A stretch of DNA of 57,536 nt from Polyangiaceae bacterium (GTDB taxonomy: Bacteria > Myxococcota_A > Polyangia > Polyangiales > Polyangiaceae), in assembly GCA_009781005.1 (NCBI GenBank), contig WQYX01000021.1:1-57536 (forward strand), written 5' to 3'. Positions 9,956 through 18,426 of this stretch are shown here, one piece after another. The position numbers and the translations under genes were made by a program. Position 1 is the stretch's first letter. Each line of letters opens with the position of its first letter. Under the pieces are notes generated by a model. That model ran no database searches. It saw only the letters and a program-made list of their open reading frames with translations, and was not told the origin of the DNA.

Positions 9956-11715
9956 CACGAGCCCTTCGGAACGGTCGGCTGGCCGAGCGTGAAGACGACG
10001 GTCTCGAACGTCGTACGATCGGGTTGGGCGTTGTCGAGGTCGATGAGTTGCACGAAGGAGTTCGTAAAGCTCGCGACGTAACCGAACCGATAGCTGCGAA
10101 GGCCCGTATTCGGTTCGCGTGGATCGAACGGAACTTGTTGGTGAGTCGCCACGTCGTCGAACGAGAACGGATCGAACGCCATGGCAAAGGGCCCTGCGCC
10201 AACAGAAATGATGTTCTCGAGAGTGAGTAAATCCGGATCGACGACGTAGACGGCCGACGCGTCCGAACAGACGACGAAGACACGCAGCGTATATGCCCCG
10301 TCGCTATCAACGATGGGCGCGAGGTAGACGTTCGACGGTCCGGTAGACGACCCGTTCTCAAGTGAAACGAACTGGTTCGTATTCAAAACGAGTTTGTCGG
10401 GGTCGTACGACGCGCCGTCATTCGAAACACCACCCACTTCGCCAACGAGAAGCGCCGCGGGCGAGCGCGTTGCGATGAAGACGCGCGCTGGTTTGCGTGC
10501 GCACGCGATGGTGTCTGCGTCGACGTCCGCTTGCGTGCGTCCCGACGCGGCGTCAACGGGTTGAATTCGCGCCTTGCAAGCAATGCGTGGAGTTGGATCG
10601 ATCGCGATGCTACGCGCATCGACGCTGCTCGCGCTGCTCGAGCCGGTGGTGATGGCGAACGCGGCTTCCTTGTCGAGGAACGGGCGCTTGATGCTCGAGC
10701 CGTCGTCGGGATAAACGCGCAAGAGATCGACCTCCGAGACCGAGCGGCTCGTCTCGAGAAACGCGGGCAGCGGGAACGCAGTGGGATCCTGCAAGAACGC
10801 GTCGCGATCGTGCGGAATGGCCGCGATGCCGATGCCGTCGACGGCGACCCCATCGAGAACGAATTGCAGCGACACATTCGGTACGCTGTCGCCGTCCGTT
10901 CGCGACAAGCCCGTGGATAGGAGGCTCGTGAGGGTTTCGGATTGATGTGTCACGACGAGCGAAGTCCCGTCCGTGCTGAACGCTGCGCCGAACGGCTCGC
11001 CCGGCATCGTGATGTTGCGCGTGTTCCCAGGCTCGTCCGAATTGGAGCCCGCGTTGTGCGCGCCGTCGCATCTGCGTGCGCTGTCCTGCCCGCATTGGAT
11101 CTTGAACGGCGGGTAGTCCGCGGCTGGATCCTCCGGTGGAACTGCATCGGCCGTGTCACGCACGACGTCCGCCCACGCAATCGACGCCGTACCGCGTACC
11201 GGTGCGAAGAGTCGGTCGAAACTCCGCGTGCCGACCGGAACGTCGTCCGTTGTCGCCGGTATCATCAGGCTCGGCGGCGGAGAGATCAGGAGCCCGGTTG
11301 CAAGCGCACCGATGGCCGCAGAGTCGCGAAAGTAAAAGGTAGAGTCAACGGGAGGCGCGCATGTCTCACCCAGCGGCAGGCGCTCCCCCGAACCGTCTGG
11401 TTTGAGAACAAGGGGATTGTTCGGGCAATCCCTTACGGCGTTCGGATCACGCTCGAGGATCGGCACGTCCGGATCATCCGGATTCGCGATGATGCGCAGC
11501 GCGTCGCGCCGGATCAGATGCAGGTCGTACGACTGAATCGTGCCGCCGTTGTATTGAAGATCGAAGTCCGAATTTACAGCGTAAAGTACGCTACCTCCGG
11601 CGGAGACTTGCAGCCCTACGGGGAAGTAAAACTGGTTGAGCGGAGGTGGACTCCCGTCACCTGCCGAGTAGCAGGCGGACCCGCCCACGAGCCCCAGGGT
11701 AAGCGCTCGCAACAC
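9955..11715 (-). CDS. Large lipoprotein, probable beta-propeller-like
   Basis: This is a protein of unknown function, about 586 residues. Translation most plausibly starts at GTG 11715, giving a short signal peptide (LRALTLGLVGGSAC) whose lipobox GSAC is followed by a Ser/Gly/Pro linker. The frame is open upstream into repeat sequence, but that part has no signal-peptide logic. Segments such as FPVGLQVSAGGSVLYAVNSDFDL, TDGTSLVVTHQSETLTSLL and GAGPFAMAFDPFSFDDVA recall blades of propeller lipoproteins. It is translationally coupled to the downstream 1044-residue lipoprotein through TGATG. There is no good Shine-Dalgarno, so the exact start is uncertain. Confidence 0.75.
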   Translation of the reverse strand: MLRALTLGLVGGSACYSAGDGSPPPLNQFYFPVGLQVSAGGSVLYAVNSDFDLQYNGGTIQSYDLHLIRRDALRIIANPDDPDVPILERDPNAVRDCPNNPLVLKPDGSGERLPLGETCAPPVDSTFYFRDSAAIGALATGLLISPPPSLMIPATTDDVPVGTRSFDRLFAPVRGTASIAWADVVRDTADAVPPEDPAADYPPFKIQCGQDSARRCDGAHNAGSNSDEPGNTRNITMPGEPFGAAFSTDGTSLVVTHQSETLTSLLSTGLSRTDGDSVPNVSLQFVLDGVAVDGIGIAAIPHDRDAFLQDPTAFPLPAFLETSRSVSEVDLLRVYPDDGSSIKRPFLDKEAAFAITTGSSSASSVDARSIAIDPTPRIACKARIQPVDAASGRTQADVDADTIACARKPARVFIATRSPAALLVGEVGGVSNDGASYDPDKLVLNTNQFVSLENGSSTGPSNVYLAPIVDSDGAYTLRVFVVCSDASAVYVVDPDLLTLENIISVGAGPFAMAFDPFSFDDVATHQQVPFDPREPNTGLRSYRFGYVASFTNSFVQLIDLDNAQPDRTTFETVVFTLGQPTVPKGS

Positions 11716-12172
11716 AGCGAACCAACGACGAGATCTGCGCCACCGGTGACTAAGAGCGTGTTCGCCAGCCTGCTGCGCGAAATCGATGCGTCGGTTGGGC
11801 GCTGCGGTGCCTACGCACGTACCACAACGTACGCTTACGCGGGCTCCTCGCGCCCGCCCTAGCCCGGATAATTCATGACGCGATTTCTGCAGACGGCCGA
11901 GACCGCAGCGAAAAGGGCGCACGCCGTATCGCAGGACCGAGGCGTACTGTATGTACGCCGCAGGTCCGAGAAACGCCGTACGCCCTTTGCAGCAAAGGGA
12001 TCGGCTCGTCTGAGTGGAGTCGTCGTGAATTATCCGGGCTAGCCTCGATTCGCTCGCAACGGCTGTCGGACACGCTCTCATTCGCGGCGCAGCCTAGTGT
12101 GCTGGTCCACGCGAGCGCAACCCGAGAGCGTGAGAGCGCGCTCGACAGCCTGCTGCGCGAACACGCTCTCAA
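11716..12172. repeat. Composite of mosaic palindromic repeats (copies C, E' and D)
   Basis: This 457-bp gap is almost wholly repeat sequence. Copy C (11753-11870) starts with the end motif AGAGCGTG and contains the shared core, including the apex stem CGTAC/GTACG. E' (11862-11981) is the inverted near-identical copy of window positions 1-120. D (about 11990-12172) contains a 36-bp stretch also found inverted at 48265-48300, the 44-bp stretch shared with 105-148, and two end motifs, the last ending 1 nt before the stop codon of the 59-residue gene. I see no gene here. Any promoter for the lipoprotein pair must lie within it. Confidence 0.8.
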
Positions 12173-12352
12173 TCAAAGGTCGACGATGACGACCCCGCGC
12201 TGGCCTTGATCTGGATCTTCACGATCCTCGCGACGCTTCGGCGGAGGCCGCTGAGCGGGCGAAACCGGAAGCTCGAGCTGCGGGCGCTCATGGCGTTTCC
12301 GCTCTTCTTCTTCTCGTCGGCGAATCTGCTCAATGATGAATGGCGGGAGCAT
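12173..12352 (-). CDS. Small conserved-looking protein, 59 residues
   Basis: The 59-residue product begins MLPPFIIEQIRRREEEER, has a charged Arg/Glu helix, a Pro-rich middle, and ends in a hydrophobic strand (RGVVIVDL). The ATG at 12352 is chosen because GGGAGGA lies 4 nt upstream. From memory, similar short proteins with an LPPFIIE.IRRRE start and a GV.I.DL end occur in myxobacterial genomes; this is a recollection, not a search. There are no membrane segments or cysteines. Function is unknown. It is divergent from the DUF4350-MoxR-DUF58 operon and its stop codon is adjacent to repeat D. Confidence 0.6.
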   Translation of the reverse strand: MLPPFIIEQIRRREEEERKRHERPQLELPVSPAQRPPPKRREDREDPDQGQRGVVIVDL

Positions 12353-12544
12353 CACATCCTCCCAGATGAAGCAAGAAAACAGGGCGAAACAACGGCGTTC
12401 GCATACTCTCTTTGCTTCATGGAAGCTAGCAACCGGGGGTTGTCGGTCAAGGGAACGCATCGCCGGTTGAAAGCCTCACGAGCGCGGTCGCAAGACTCTC
12501 GAGGTGGGCGACGAATACTAGCGGGTGAGTGATAGAGTCGAGCC

Positions 12545-13867
12545 GTGCCACGGCTCGCGCTTGCCTTGGGGATCGTGCTCTTCTGGCTGTGCGCCCTTGT
12601 CGTGCGACGAGCGCACGCAGCCCCCTTCGATCTTACCGGCAACGACTGGGAGGGATGCTCGGAGCTCGTTCGTCTCGCGCGTTCCGAGCTCGGCGACGAA
12701 CGCGTCGTGGCAACGACACGCATCGACTTCCACGAACTCTCGGCCGACGATGGCCTGCTCGTCCTCTATCCAAAGCAGACGCTCGATGTCGACGACGTGT
12801 CGAAATTCATGCGCGCGGGGGGCCGTGCCATTCTCATGGATGACTTCGGTCGTGGAGACTCGCTGCTCGAGCACTTCGGCATCGAGCGTGTTGCAAGCCC
12901 GCGAAGACCGGTCACAGAGCTTCGCCACAATCCCGCGTTCGCCCTCGCGGAGCCGGCAAGCGCACATCCCGTTGTGAGCGACGTCACGAGCATCGTCACA
13001 AACCACCCCACGGGCCTCACTCACCACGATTTGTCGCCCGTGCTCAAGATTCGCGCTCAAGACGGCGAATCCGACGTGACGATCGCTGTCGCGGGTCTCG
13101 TTGGTCAAGGGCGTCTGCTCGCCGTGGGCGATCCGTCCATCGTGATGAACTCGATGCTTCGCTACGCGGGCAATAAGTCGTTCGCGCACGGCATCATTCG
13201 TTACGCCGTGGATCAAGATACGTGGGGCAAGCGCGGGGGCAGACTCTTCATCTTGTCCGGGACGTTCGATCAGGTGGGCACGTTCGGCGCCGACAAGGGT
13301 GCCCTCAACGAAGCGTTGCGCTCGCTCCGCGCGGCCATTGAAGCCGTGCATCGCGACGGCGCCCCAAACGCAATCGCATACGCTGCTGCGATCGCTCTCG
13401 GGCTCGCGCTCGTCGTGTGGGTTGGCTCGCGCGCCGGCAAGCTTCATAGAGCGGTGGCCCCGCACTTCGTCCGCCCAATCCCCACCGTCGTACAAGGCGG
13501 TGTTGCAGGTCACGCCGCCGTCATTGCCGCACCGCAAACGTCGCGCGTGCTCGCCGTCCTTGAACTCAAAAGCGCACTCGAAGAGTACCTCTCGACGGTC
13601 CTCGGGCTCGAACGCATCCCGCCTTGGGAAGAGCTCGTCGCACGCGCGAGAGAGGCGCGCTTGCTCGACACCGAAGGGCTCCACACGCTGCGCGAGCTTC
13701 TGCTACGAATGTCGAACGCCGAAGCGATGGTGGTGTCCCAGAGAAGCGGAACCGCAGTGAAGCCAATCCGCGATAGTGAAGTCGTCGCAATCGCCAAGAT
13801 GGTCCACGCGATCATTTCCCAGGCCGAGCGCGAGCGGCAGGTGCGCAGTCACGGAGCTCCGACTTGA
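12545..13867 (+). CDS. DUF4350-type membrane-anchored protein
   Basis: This 440-residue protein starts at GTG 12545, with a hydrophobic N-terminal signal or anchor (LALALGIVLFWLCALVV, then AHAAP). A periplasmic DUF4350-like domain follows (LLVLYPKQTLDVDDVSKFMRAGGRAILMDDFGRGDSLLEHFGI, near residues 68-110). A second membrane segment lies near residues 278-297 (AIAYAAAIALGLALVVWVGS), and a cytoplasmic helical tail follows. DUF4350 proteins are regularly encoded next to MoxR ATPases and DUF58 proteins, as here. The stop overlaps the TTG start of the MoxR gene by 4 bp. The biochemical role is not known. Confidence 0.75.
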   Translation: MPRLALALGIVLFWLCALVVRRAHAAPFDLTGNDWEGCSELVRLARSELGDERVVATTRIDFHELSADDGLLVLYPKQTLDVDDVSKFMRAGGRAILMDDFGRGDSLLEHFGIERVASPRRPVTELRHNPAFALAEPASAHPVVSDVTSIVTNHPTGLTHHDLSPVLKIRAQDGESDVTIAVAGLVGQGRLLAVGDPSIVMNSMLRYAGNKSFAHGIIRYAVDQDTWGKRGGRLFILSGTFDQVGTFGADKGALNEALRSLRAAIEAVHRDGAPNAIAYAAAIALGLALVVWVGSRAGKLHRAVAPHFVRPIPTVVQGGVAGHAAVIAAPQTSRVLAVLELKSALEEYLSTVLGLERIPPWEELVARAREARLLDTEGLHTLRELLLRMSNAEAMVVSQRSGTAVKPIRDSEVVAIAKMVHAIISQAERERQVRSHGAPT

Positions 13868-14859
13868 CCGCGCCCGTTGTCAGCCCGGGGACGGACGAGC
13901 GGGCAAACAGCGAAGTCATCGCGGCCAAGGAGCGAATCGGCGAGCTTCGCCGTGAGCTCCAGCGCGTGTATGTCGGCGGGACGCGTGCGCTCGACATGAT
14001 GATGGTGGCGCTGCTCGCACGCGGCCACGTGCTCCTCGAAGGCGTGCCGGGCGTCGCGAAAACCACGCTCGTCAAAGCGTTCGCCGCGGTGCTCGGTTGC
14101 TCCTCGCGACGCATCCAGTTCACGCCGGATCTCTTGCCCGCCGACATCACCGGCACGTACGTCCTCTCGCCGCGCGAAGGAACCTTCAGCCTTCGTGCGG
14201 GACCCATCTTCGCGAATGTCGTGCTCGCGGACGAAATCAACCGCGCGCCCGCGAAGACGCAGTCAGCCTTGCTCGAGGCGATGCAAGAGCGCCAAGTCAC
14301 CATCGAGGGTGACAGGTTCGAGCTCCCCCTTCCATTCCTCGTGCTCGCAACAGAGAACCCGATCGATCTCGAAGGGACCTACCCGCTGCCCGAGGCGCAG
14401 ATCGATCGCTTTCTCGTGCGCGTGACCATGGGCTACCCCACCGCACGCGAAGAAGCGCAGATGCTCCGCATGCACGGAACCGAGTCGCCGACGGTGCGCG
14501 CGCTCTTCGACGCGCACGACGTGACGACCATCCAGGCGATCGCTTCGCGCGTGCACATCGACGATGATCTGCATGAATACGCCGTCGCGCTCGCGACCTT
14601 CACGCGAACCCATGCGCGCGTTGCCCTCGGGGCGAGCCCGCGCGCAACGCTCGGTCTCGTGCAAGCTGCCAAGGCCCACGCGGTGCTGGACGGGCGATCG
14701 TTCGTCGTGCCGGAAGATCTTCGCGCGGTCTCGGTCGCAGTGCTCGCGCACAGACTCGTGCTCGGCGCGGATGTCGAAACGGACGCACGGGCGCGCGAGC
14801 AGATCGTCGAAGAGGCACTCGCGAAGGTCGGGTATCGGCGCGGCGTCCGCGCGGTGTAG
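13864..14859 (+). CDS. MoxR-family AAA+ ATPase
   Basis: The 331-residue ATPase belongs to the MoxR group of AAA+ chaperone-like proteins. It has Walker A GVPGVAKTT near residue 61, the PDLLPADITGTYV segment, Walker B VLADEINRAPAKTQSALLEAMQE near residue 120, and sensor I (LVLATENPID). The C-terminal lid includes SPRATLGLVQAAKAHA. The start is TTG at 13864, overlapping the upstream stop (TTGA). MoxR proteins work with DUF58 and von Willebrand-type partners to activate or assemble other proteins; the DUF58 gene follows 3 bp downstream. Confidence 0.93.
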   Translation: MTAPVVSPGTDERANSEVIAAKERIGELRRELQRVYVGGTRALDMMMVALLARGHVLLEGVPGVAKTTLVKAFAAVLGCSSRRIQFTPDLLPADITGTYVLSPREGTFSLRAGPIFANVVLADEINRAPAKTQSALLEAMQERQVTIEGDRFELPLPFLVLATENPIDLEGTYPLPEAQIDRFLVRVTMGYPTAREEAQMLRMHGTESPTVRALFDAHDVTTIQAIASRVHIDDDLHEYAVALATFTRTHARVALGASPRATLGLVQAAKAHAVLDGRSFVVPEDLRAVSVAVLAHRLVLGADVETDARAREQIVEEALAKVGYRRGVRAV

Positions 14860-14862
14860 CCC

Positions 14863-16413
14863 GTGCAGCTCCATCCAACACGCTCGACATTCCAAGTTGC
14901 CGTCGCAGGCGCGGCGCTCGTCGCAGTGGGTGTCGCGGTGAAGGCCGCGCCCGCGATCGCGTTCGGTGGCGCGATGCTGCTCGCCGTGACGCTCGGTCGC
15001 TCGCTCGCTTTGACGGCGATCACGCGCATCCGCGTTTCGGGATTCGAGATGGTCTGGTCGAGTACCAAACGCATCACGACGGCTCCGCGGGATAGCGAGG
15101 TCGTCCTCGAAGCGGAGCTACGAAACCGCGGCGCGGACGAAGTCCGCGGAGTGAACTTGCGCGCGGTGGCATCGAGCATGCTCGACGTCACCATCGATCC
15201 TCCGATCATCGATCTGCCCGCCTCATCGACGGTTCGCTTCGAGATGCATGTCCGCGGCAAGCGCGTCGGACGTTGGGGCGTGCACGGTCTTGCTCTCGAG
15301 GTGCGCGGCACTCCGCTCTGCGGCGACGGCCTGTACGAAGTGCCTCTTCTTTTTGCGAACCCGCACGGCATCGAGGTGATGCCGAGGCCCCTCTCCACGA
15401 TGTTGCAGACTGCACGTGGTGGCCGCGCGCGACGCGGAACGGAAGAGGGAAGGTCGGCACCTCTCGCAGGGGACGGAGATCAACTTCGCGAGCTGCGTGA
15501 ACGTGCGCCAGGCGATGCTTTCAAACATATCGCATGGAAGGCCAGCGCACGACGCGGCCTGCTTCTCGTGCGGGAGATGGAACGCGAAGAGCGCGACGTC
15601 GTGTGGCTCGTGCTCGACACGTCCGTTGAACTCTGGGCCGGTGAGCCAGGCAAGGCTCCACTCGACATCGCGGTCAATGAACTCGCCGCCGTCGCTGCAC
15701 GTCACCTCGCGAGAGGAGATCGGGTCGGGTTCGTCATGTTCGCATCCCACGCGGGAACCCGGCTCGCGCCTGCCACAGGACCGCTTCAGGCAACGCGCAT
15801 CGTTCGAGCGCTTGCATCTGCCGCAAGCATGACCGACGCGGATCGCTGTGAATTGAGCGAGCTCGAGATCGCGTCTCGCGTCCTCGAGCACCTTCGCCCT
15901 CTCGATCCTCGCAGTCTATCCGATCTGCTGCGAAAAGATCTCGACGCTCTCTCCGCACGCGCAGAGATGATGCGTTCTCGAGCACCCTTCGCACCGCGTC
16001 TGCCGTCCGCACAGAGCCCGCGCGAACAACGGCTTCGTCACTACCTTGCGGCGTTCGGCATCGAGGTCCCGCCGCGCGCCGACGGGGAACGCCACAAGGC
16101 GAGCGCCTTCCTCGCCGAGCTGCTGGAGAGGATCGTGCGCGACAAGAAGGCGCGACCGAGCATCGTCCACGTTTGGGCGCCGCCACCGAACGCCGAGAAT
16201 CATGTAGATCGCACGCTCCGAAAACTCCGAGGCGCGCATGTCGAAGTACGCTGGAGTATGCCCGTCTTCGATCCGAGCCTCGAGGCTCGCACGACGGGAG
16301 GCAGTGCAACGGTCGACGGCGTCGTGCACGACGCCGTGCGCATTCGCGTAAGAGCTGCGCAAACCCGCGCGGAGCGGATGCTCCGAGGCTCCGGCGTCAG
16401 GCTCCGCCCATGA
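14863..16413 (+). CDS. DUF58 domain protein, MoxR partner
   Basis: The 516-residue protein starts at GTG 14863. Two N-terminal hydrophobic segments (about residues 10-45) anchor it, followed by an Ig-like stretch. The DUF58 core lies near residues 205-240 (LRERAPGDAFKHIAWKASARRGLLLVREME), and a von Willebrand factor A-like region follows (DVVWLVLDTSVELWAGE, then ARGDRVGFVMFASHAG). DUF58 proteins are the standard companions of MoxR ATPases. The TGA stop overlaps the ATG of ksgA (ATGA), so all four genes from 12545 to 17258 appear to be one translationally coupled operon. Confidence 0.88.
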   Translation: MQLHPTRSTFQVAVAGAALVAVGVAVKAAPAIAFGGAMLLAVTLGRSLALTAITRIRVSGFEMVWSSTKRITTAPRDSEVVLEAELRNRGADEVRGVNLRAVASSMLDVTIDPPIIDLPASSTVRFEMHVRGKRVGRWGVHGLALEVRGTPLCGDGLYEVPLLFANPHGIEVMPRPLSTMLQTARGGRARRGTEEGRSAPLAGDGDQLRELRERAPGDAFKHIAWKASARRGLLLVREMEREERDVVWLVLDTSVELWAGEPGKAPLDIAVNELAAVAARHLARGDRVGFVMFASHAGTRLAPATGPLQATRIVRALASAASMTDADRCELSELEIASRVLEHLRPLDPRSLSDLLRKDLDALSARAEMMRSRAPFAPRLPSAQSPREQRLRHYLAAFGIEVPPRADGERHKASAFLAELLERIVRDKKARPSIVHVWAPPPNAENHVDRTLRKLRGAHVEVRWSMPVFDPSLEARTTGGSATVDGVVHDAVRIRVRAAQTRAERMLRGSGVRLRP

Positions 16414-17258
16414 GCGACGCACGCACCATCCTCCGGGGCGCAGGACTCACGCCGAAGAAGAGCTTCGGTCAGAACTTCCTCGTCGCTTCGCACGTCGTCG
16501 ACGCCATCGCGCGCGCATGCGTCCCCGACAGAGAGGTCGGCAAAGCGCGTGTGCTCGAACTCGGTGCGGGTCTCGGCGTCCTCACGACGGCTCTCGCGCG
16601 GCGCGCCGGATCGGTCACCGCGGTCGAGCGCGATCGCGATTTAGTGCCCGTTCTGGCGCGCGAGCTAGAAACGTGCATGATGCAAGACAAGGTTCGCGTC
16701 ATCGAAGGTGACGCACAGACCGTCGATACGCGGGCGCTCCTCGGCAGTTTCGATGCGGACGCGCCGCGCGTGCTCTGCGGCAATCTCCCGTACCAAATCA
16801 CCGGACGCCTCATCGAGCGGGCTGTCCACGCAGCGGGCAACGTCGAGCGCGTCGTTTTCATGGTGCAAGTCGAAGTTGCAGAACGACTTGCCGCCAAACC
16901 TGGCTCGAAGATCTACGGTGCGCTTTCGGTTTTCACGCAGGCGGCCTTTCACGTAAAAAAACTCTTCAACGTTTCACCCGGCTCCTTTCACCCGCCCCCG
17001 GATGTGACGAGCGCAGTCGTCGGACTCGAACCAATCCATCCTCGGCGTGCCGAAGAGACCGACACCTTCCGCGCACTCGTCAAGAGCGCGTTCGGCGCGC
17101 GCCGCAAAACCCTTCGCAACGCATGGATCGGTGTCGCAAGCACCGAAGCCATTGCTCACGCCGCCGAGCAATCCAATATCTCCCTCGACGCGCGCGGGGA
17201 GACCCTGAGCGTCGAGGAATTCGCAACCATGGCACGCATTCTCGAACGCGTTTGCTAA
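16410..17258 (+). CDS. ksgA: 16S rRNA dimethyladenosine transferase (KsgA/RsmA)
   Basis: KsgA dimethylates two adjacent adenines in helix 45 of 16S rRNA during late assembly of the small ribosomal subunit. The 282-residue protein shows the family start (LTPKKSFGQNFLVA), SAM motif I (VLELGAGLGVLT, near residue 46), and catalytic motif IV NLPYQIT near residue 127. The C-terminal helical domain (SAFGARRKTLRNAW) is intact. The ATG at 16410 overlaps the DUF58 stop codon by 4 bp. The last codons and the stop lie inside the left arm of repeat F. Sharing an operon with DUF4350-MoxR-DUF58 is unusual for ksgA. Confidence 0.95.
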   Translation: MSDARTILRGAGLTPKKSFGQNFLVASHVVDAIARACVPDREVGKARVLELGAGLGVLTTALARRAGSVTAVERDRDLVPVLARELETCMMQDKVRVIEGDAQTVDTRALLGSFDADAPRVLCGNLPYQITGRLIERAVHAAGNVERVVFMVQVEVAERLAAKPGSKIYGALSVFTQAAFHVKKLFNVSPGSFHPPPDVTSAVVGLEPIHPRRAEETDTFRALVKSAFGARRKTLRNAWIGVASTEAIAHAAEQSNISLDARGETLSVEEFATMARILERVC

Positions 17259-17386
17259 CCTGCTGCGCGCCGCGATGCCTGCGTTGGGCCCTGCGGTGCC
17301 TGCGCACGTATAACAACATACGTTTACGCGGGCTCCTCGGGCCCGCCTTGGCCTCGCGGCGCTCGCGACGGTTATCAAACGCGTTC
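17244..17386. repeat. Mosaic palindromic intergenic repeat, copy F
   Basis: The terminal arms GAACGCGTTTG(C/A)TAAC at 17244-17259 and 17371-17386 are inverted copies (15 of 16 match). The interior, in reverse complement, shares the core GAGGAGCCCGCGTAAACGTA..ACGTGCGCAGGCACCGCAG with copies A and C. The apex stem is ACGTAT/ATACGT around a 6-nt loop. It fills the junction between convergent ksgA and the lipoprotein gene at 17422, and contains the ksgA stop codon. Confidence 0.8.
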
Positions 17387-17421
17387 TCTCGGCGAGAGAT
17401 GCGAGGGCTCGTGACTCGGAG

Positions 17422-18192
17422 CTATTTCTTTACGTCAATCGTGACCTTGGGCATCTCGACACCACGCGCGGAAGTGCCAAGGAGGGGGAGCACAGGCCGC
17501 AATGTGTATCTCCCCGGAGGGAGGCGGCCTGCCGCTGCACGCGGATAGCCTGACCCATCCCATCCCGCTGCTTTGTCGGGTGCCCATTTCATCTTCGCGG
17601 CATCCCAGGAAACTTTGATCTTGCCAGATGCGCCGGCCGCGAGCGTCACGCGCCATGCCTTCTCGTCATGGGAAGATGGGGTCATCCCTCTTGGCCATGG
17701 AGGAGGCCTGCCCGGAGGCATGTCAACTCTCCGTCCTCTCGCATCGACCGCTTCCACCTCGAAATGCGGAAACGTATTTCCTGAGAAGTAAAGAGGCAAA
17801 GAGCCATTCGATTTGTTGTGAAGCGTCACCGTGAGATCCAGATGCTCACCCCGCACGACGGTTGAAGTGCTCGACGCCATTCGCACTTCGAGTTTGTCGC
17901 GCAGACTCGCGGGCAGCTCGGCGCTCGTTGGTATTGGCACCTCGCATTGGCGAAGCGTCTCGTCGAGCGCGTCGAAATCGCCGCCCGTGCACGATGGACC
18001 CTTCCACGGATTCGGTGTCCCGCTGTTCGGGGTGGTGACGGAGGCGTTGCCTTCGTCAACGACGCGGCGCTCGACATTGGGAACCGTGCCGATAGGCTCC
18101 ATGACGAGTGGCTTATGCGCCGTCGGCGGCGAACACGCGGACGCCATGACTGCGAGAACACACAACGACATCGCCGCCCGCACGAGACGCAT
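17422..18192 (-). CDS. Lipoprotein of unknown function, about 256 residues
   Basis: The N-terminus MRLVRAAMSLCVLAVMASAC is a lipoprotein signal peptide (lipobox ASAC). The mature part has a disordered Thr/Asn/Pro-rich segment. An Ig-like or BsuPI-like region follows (LDLTVTLHNKSNGSLPLYFSGNTFPHFEVEAVDARG, middle), then a closing strand segment typical of secreted beta-sandwich domains (LPPGRYTLRPVLP). The start at ATG 18192 is chosen for a GAGG element 7 nt upstream; an ATG at 18228 gives 12 more residues. It is convergent with ksgA, with repeat F between them. Confidence 0.7.
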   Translation of the reverse strand: MRLVRAAMSLCVLAVMASACSPPTAHKPLVMEPIGTVPNVERRVVDEGNASVTTPNSGTPNPWKGPSCTGGDFDALDETLRQCEVPIPTSAELPASLRDKLEVRMASSTSTVVRGEHLDLTVTLHNKSNGSLPLYFSGNTFPHFEVEAVDARGRRVDMPPGRPPPWPRGMTPSSHDEKAWRVTLAAGASGKIKVSWDAAKMKWAPDKAAGWDGSGYPRAAAGRLPPGRYTLRPVLPLLGTSARGVEMPKVTIDVKK

Positions 18193-18426
18193 TCGTGGCC
18201 TCGAAGGCGTGACGGGCCGCCAGGACATCTTCGCGTTTAATCCTTCGTCGAAGCGTGCTTTTTCGTCCAGGTTTTTCGTCAGTCGCAGTAGAAACTTGGC
18301 TCGACTCGTATCGTTCGCGTGACGGAACGCCATCGTCCGGCATCGAACGGCGGGGAAAGGACTGTCATTCAAATGCGGAGCTTTGTTTTGCATCGCGCTT
18401 CCATGATCGGCATCGTTGCGACGCGC

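Noticed and set aside
8042..10081. Long plus-strand open frame of 679 codons antisense to the lipoprotein genes
   Set aside because: Arg/Ala-rich composition without domains or signal; the minus-strand frames have signal peptides, lipoboxes and coupled starts. It is a high-G+C antisense artefact.
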